Below are positions 63,276 to 64,000 of a stretch of DNA of 64,000 nt, one piece after another. The position numbers were made by a program, and so were the translations under genes. Position 1 is the stretch's first letter. Each line of letters starts with the position of its first letter. Location: NCBI GenBank assembly GCA_019671135.1, contig JAHRHY010000029.1, forward strand, positions 213,858-277,857, in the 5' to 3' direction. Origin of the DNA: Linnemannia hyalina. Lineage: Eukaryota > Mortierellomycota > Mortierellomycetes > Mortierellales > Mortierellaceae. The notes below the pieces were generated by a model, which did no database searches, was not told where the DNA came from, and saw nothing but the letters and a program-made list of their open reading frames with translations.

Positions 63276-64000
63276 GGGAAATGTCTTGGGTCGAAATAGT
63301 TAAATATGTTATGGAATACCAATGGAAGTTGCAAGAATTTGTACAGACGATTATGGAAGGAGTTTTTAAAAAGACAACAGATATATCTATAAAGAATACA
63401 TATACAAAAGCAAAAGAATCCAAATGGACATAGTTATCTAGCAGTATTACAAGAGCAAAACGTAAGGAAAGAGTATCAACATAAACATATTTTACATATC
63501 GGTAATCGAGGAATAGAATTGGGGGAGTGCGCTTTTTTTTGGGCGAGGGAGTACACCATTTTTCTCGTCTTTTGTTAAGCTATGCCCACCATTTTAAAAC
63601 ACCTACGTTCATATAACATATATAGCATTTATACGTGTGTCAACGGTGAATCTCATGCATATACATCATGATGATAATGGTACCAGCTTGGTTGACAGTA
63701 CATGAATTTCCTGGGAATAATTCCCATAATACTACTTATGGAAGGTATATATATTGCACATTTTAAAAGTTTATTCCAATAGCTCAACAACATTGGCTGT
63801 ATCTAATTCTTCCTCTTGATTTACCATGAGACCACTGGCAAATCCTTTGATCAAGGCATTTATTATATAAATCTCCTTCTTCTGCTGGGAAATAATTTGG
63901 TTCATCTTATCCATTCCTTTCTCCAATTTTCTGACACGTTTCTTTAACTTCTTATTCTCATACTGTAAATCATCATCGGATTGTTGCACATCCTCATCTT
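63276..64000 (+). mobile_element. Left end of a third transposon copy (copy C), runs off the window
   Basis: Starts GGGAAATGTCTTGGGTCG, continues through the terminal repeat and leader as in copies A and 0, and enters the zinc-ribbon gene. Two bases at the tip differ from the other copies. It was inserted into the Rep-like gene of copy 0 after GATGAT. Confidence 0.85.
63771..64000 (-). CDS. Zinc-ribbon coiled-coil protein (copy C), partial
   Basis: C-terminal part, from the coiled coil to the stop, near-identical to the other two copies. The zinc-ribbon start lies beyond the window. Confidence 0.65.
   Translation of the reverse strand, partial: DEDVQQSDDDLQYENKKLKKRVRKLEKGMDKMNQIISQQKKEIYIINALIKGFASGLMVNQEEELDTANVVELLE

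Overview
The window looks like a repeat-rich stretch of a nuclear genome from an early-diverging filamentous fungus, most likely Mortierellomycota (Mortierella and relatives). Coding exons are moderately GC-rich and are split by short GT-AG introns of roughly 80-110 bases. There are secreted fungal proteins, a chromodomain Ty3/Gypsy retrotransposon, and a family of XPG-like/Fanzor fusion genes whose layout I remember (unchecked) as common among Mortierellaceae hypothetical proteins. No tRNA gene or CRISPR array was seen.

Layout. 0-4 kb: the 3' end of a zinc-type alcohol dehydrogenase/quinone reductase gene, a broken piece of a p47/Shp1-like UBX gene, a dead Tc1/mariner transposase, and a complete four-exon secreted sphingomyelinase. 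4.9-8.3 kb: remnants of a Crinkler-like gene, a Helitron and a Harbinger transposase. 8.5-11 kb: an F-box/LRR-type gene. 11.3-20.4 kb: a cluster on the minus strand of XPG-nuclease/Fanzor fusion genes, with one nearly intact copy, one internally deleted copy and one degenerate copy. A third, truncated relative lies at 36.3-38.1 kb. 21.7-30.6 kb: a membrane protein gene, an orphan gene and an ATP-grasp-like gene, set among 28S rDNA fragments with their spacer (two copies) and an inverted repeat pair. 35.8-43.9 kb: two small secreted proteins and a long gene with a HicA-like C-terminus. 46.9-49.7 kb: a truncated LTR and two large foldback (MITE-like) elements.

50.5-64 kb is a nest of AT-rich DNA transposons. 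An outer element (left end at 50484) is interrupted by a second copy of the same family (50878-56116, flanked by ATA). It is then interrupted by an intact 5,559-bp chromovirus retrotransposon (56212-61770, flanked by ACAGT) and finally by the left end of a third copy (63276 onward). The full copy has 319-bp inverted repeats and four genes: a zinc-ribbon/coiled-coil protein, a 90-residue protein, a 567-residue protein with features of rolling-circle (Rep_trans-type) initiators, and a Harbinger-like DDE transposase. I do not know a described transposon with this gene set.

The two systems most worth following are the XPG-Fanzor double-nuclease fusion family and the Harbinger-like transposon that carries a candidate Rep gene. 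Several assignments rest on recognising sequence by eye and would need profile searches to confirm.
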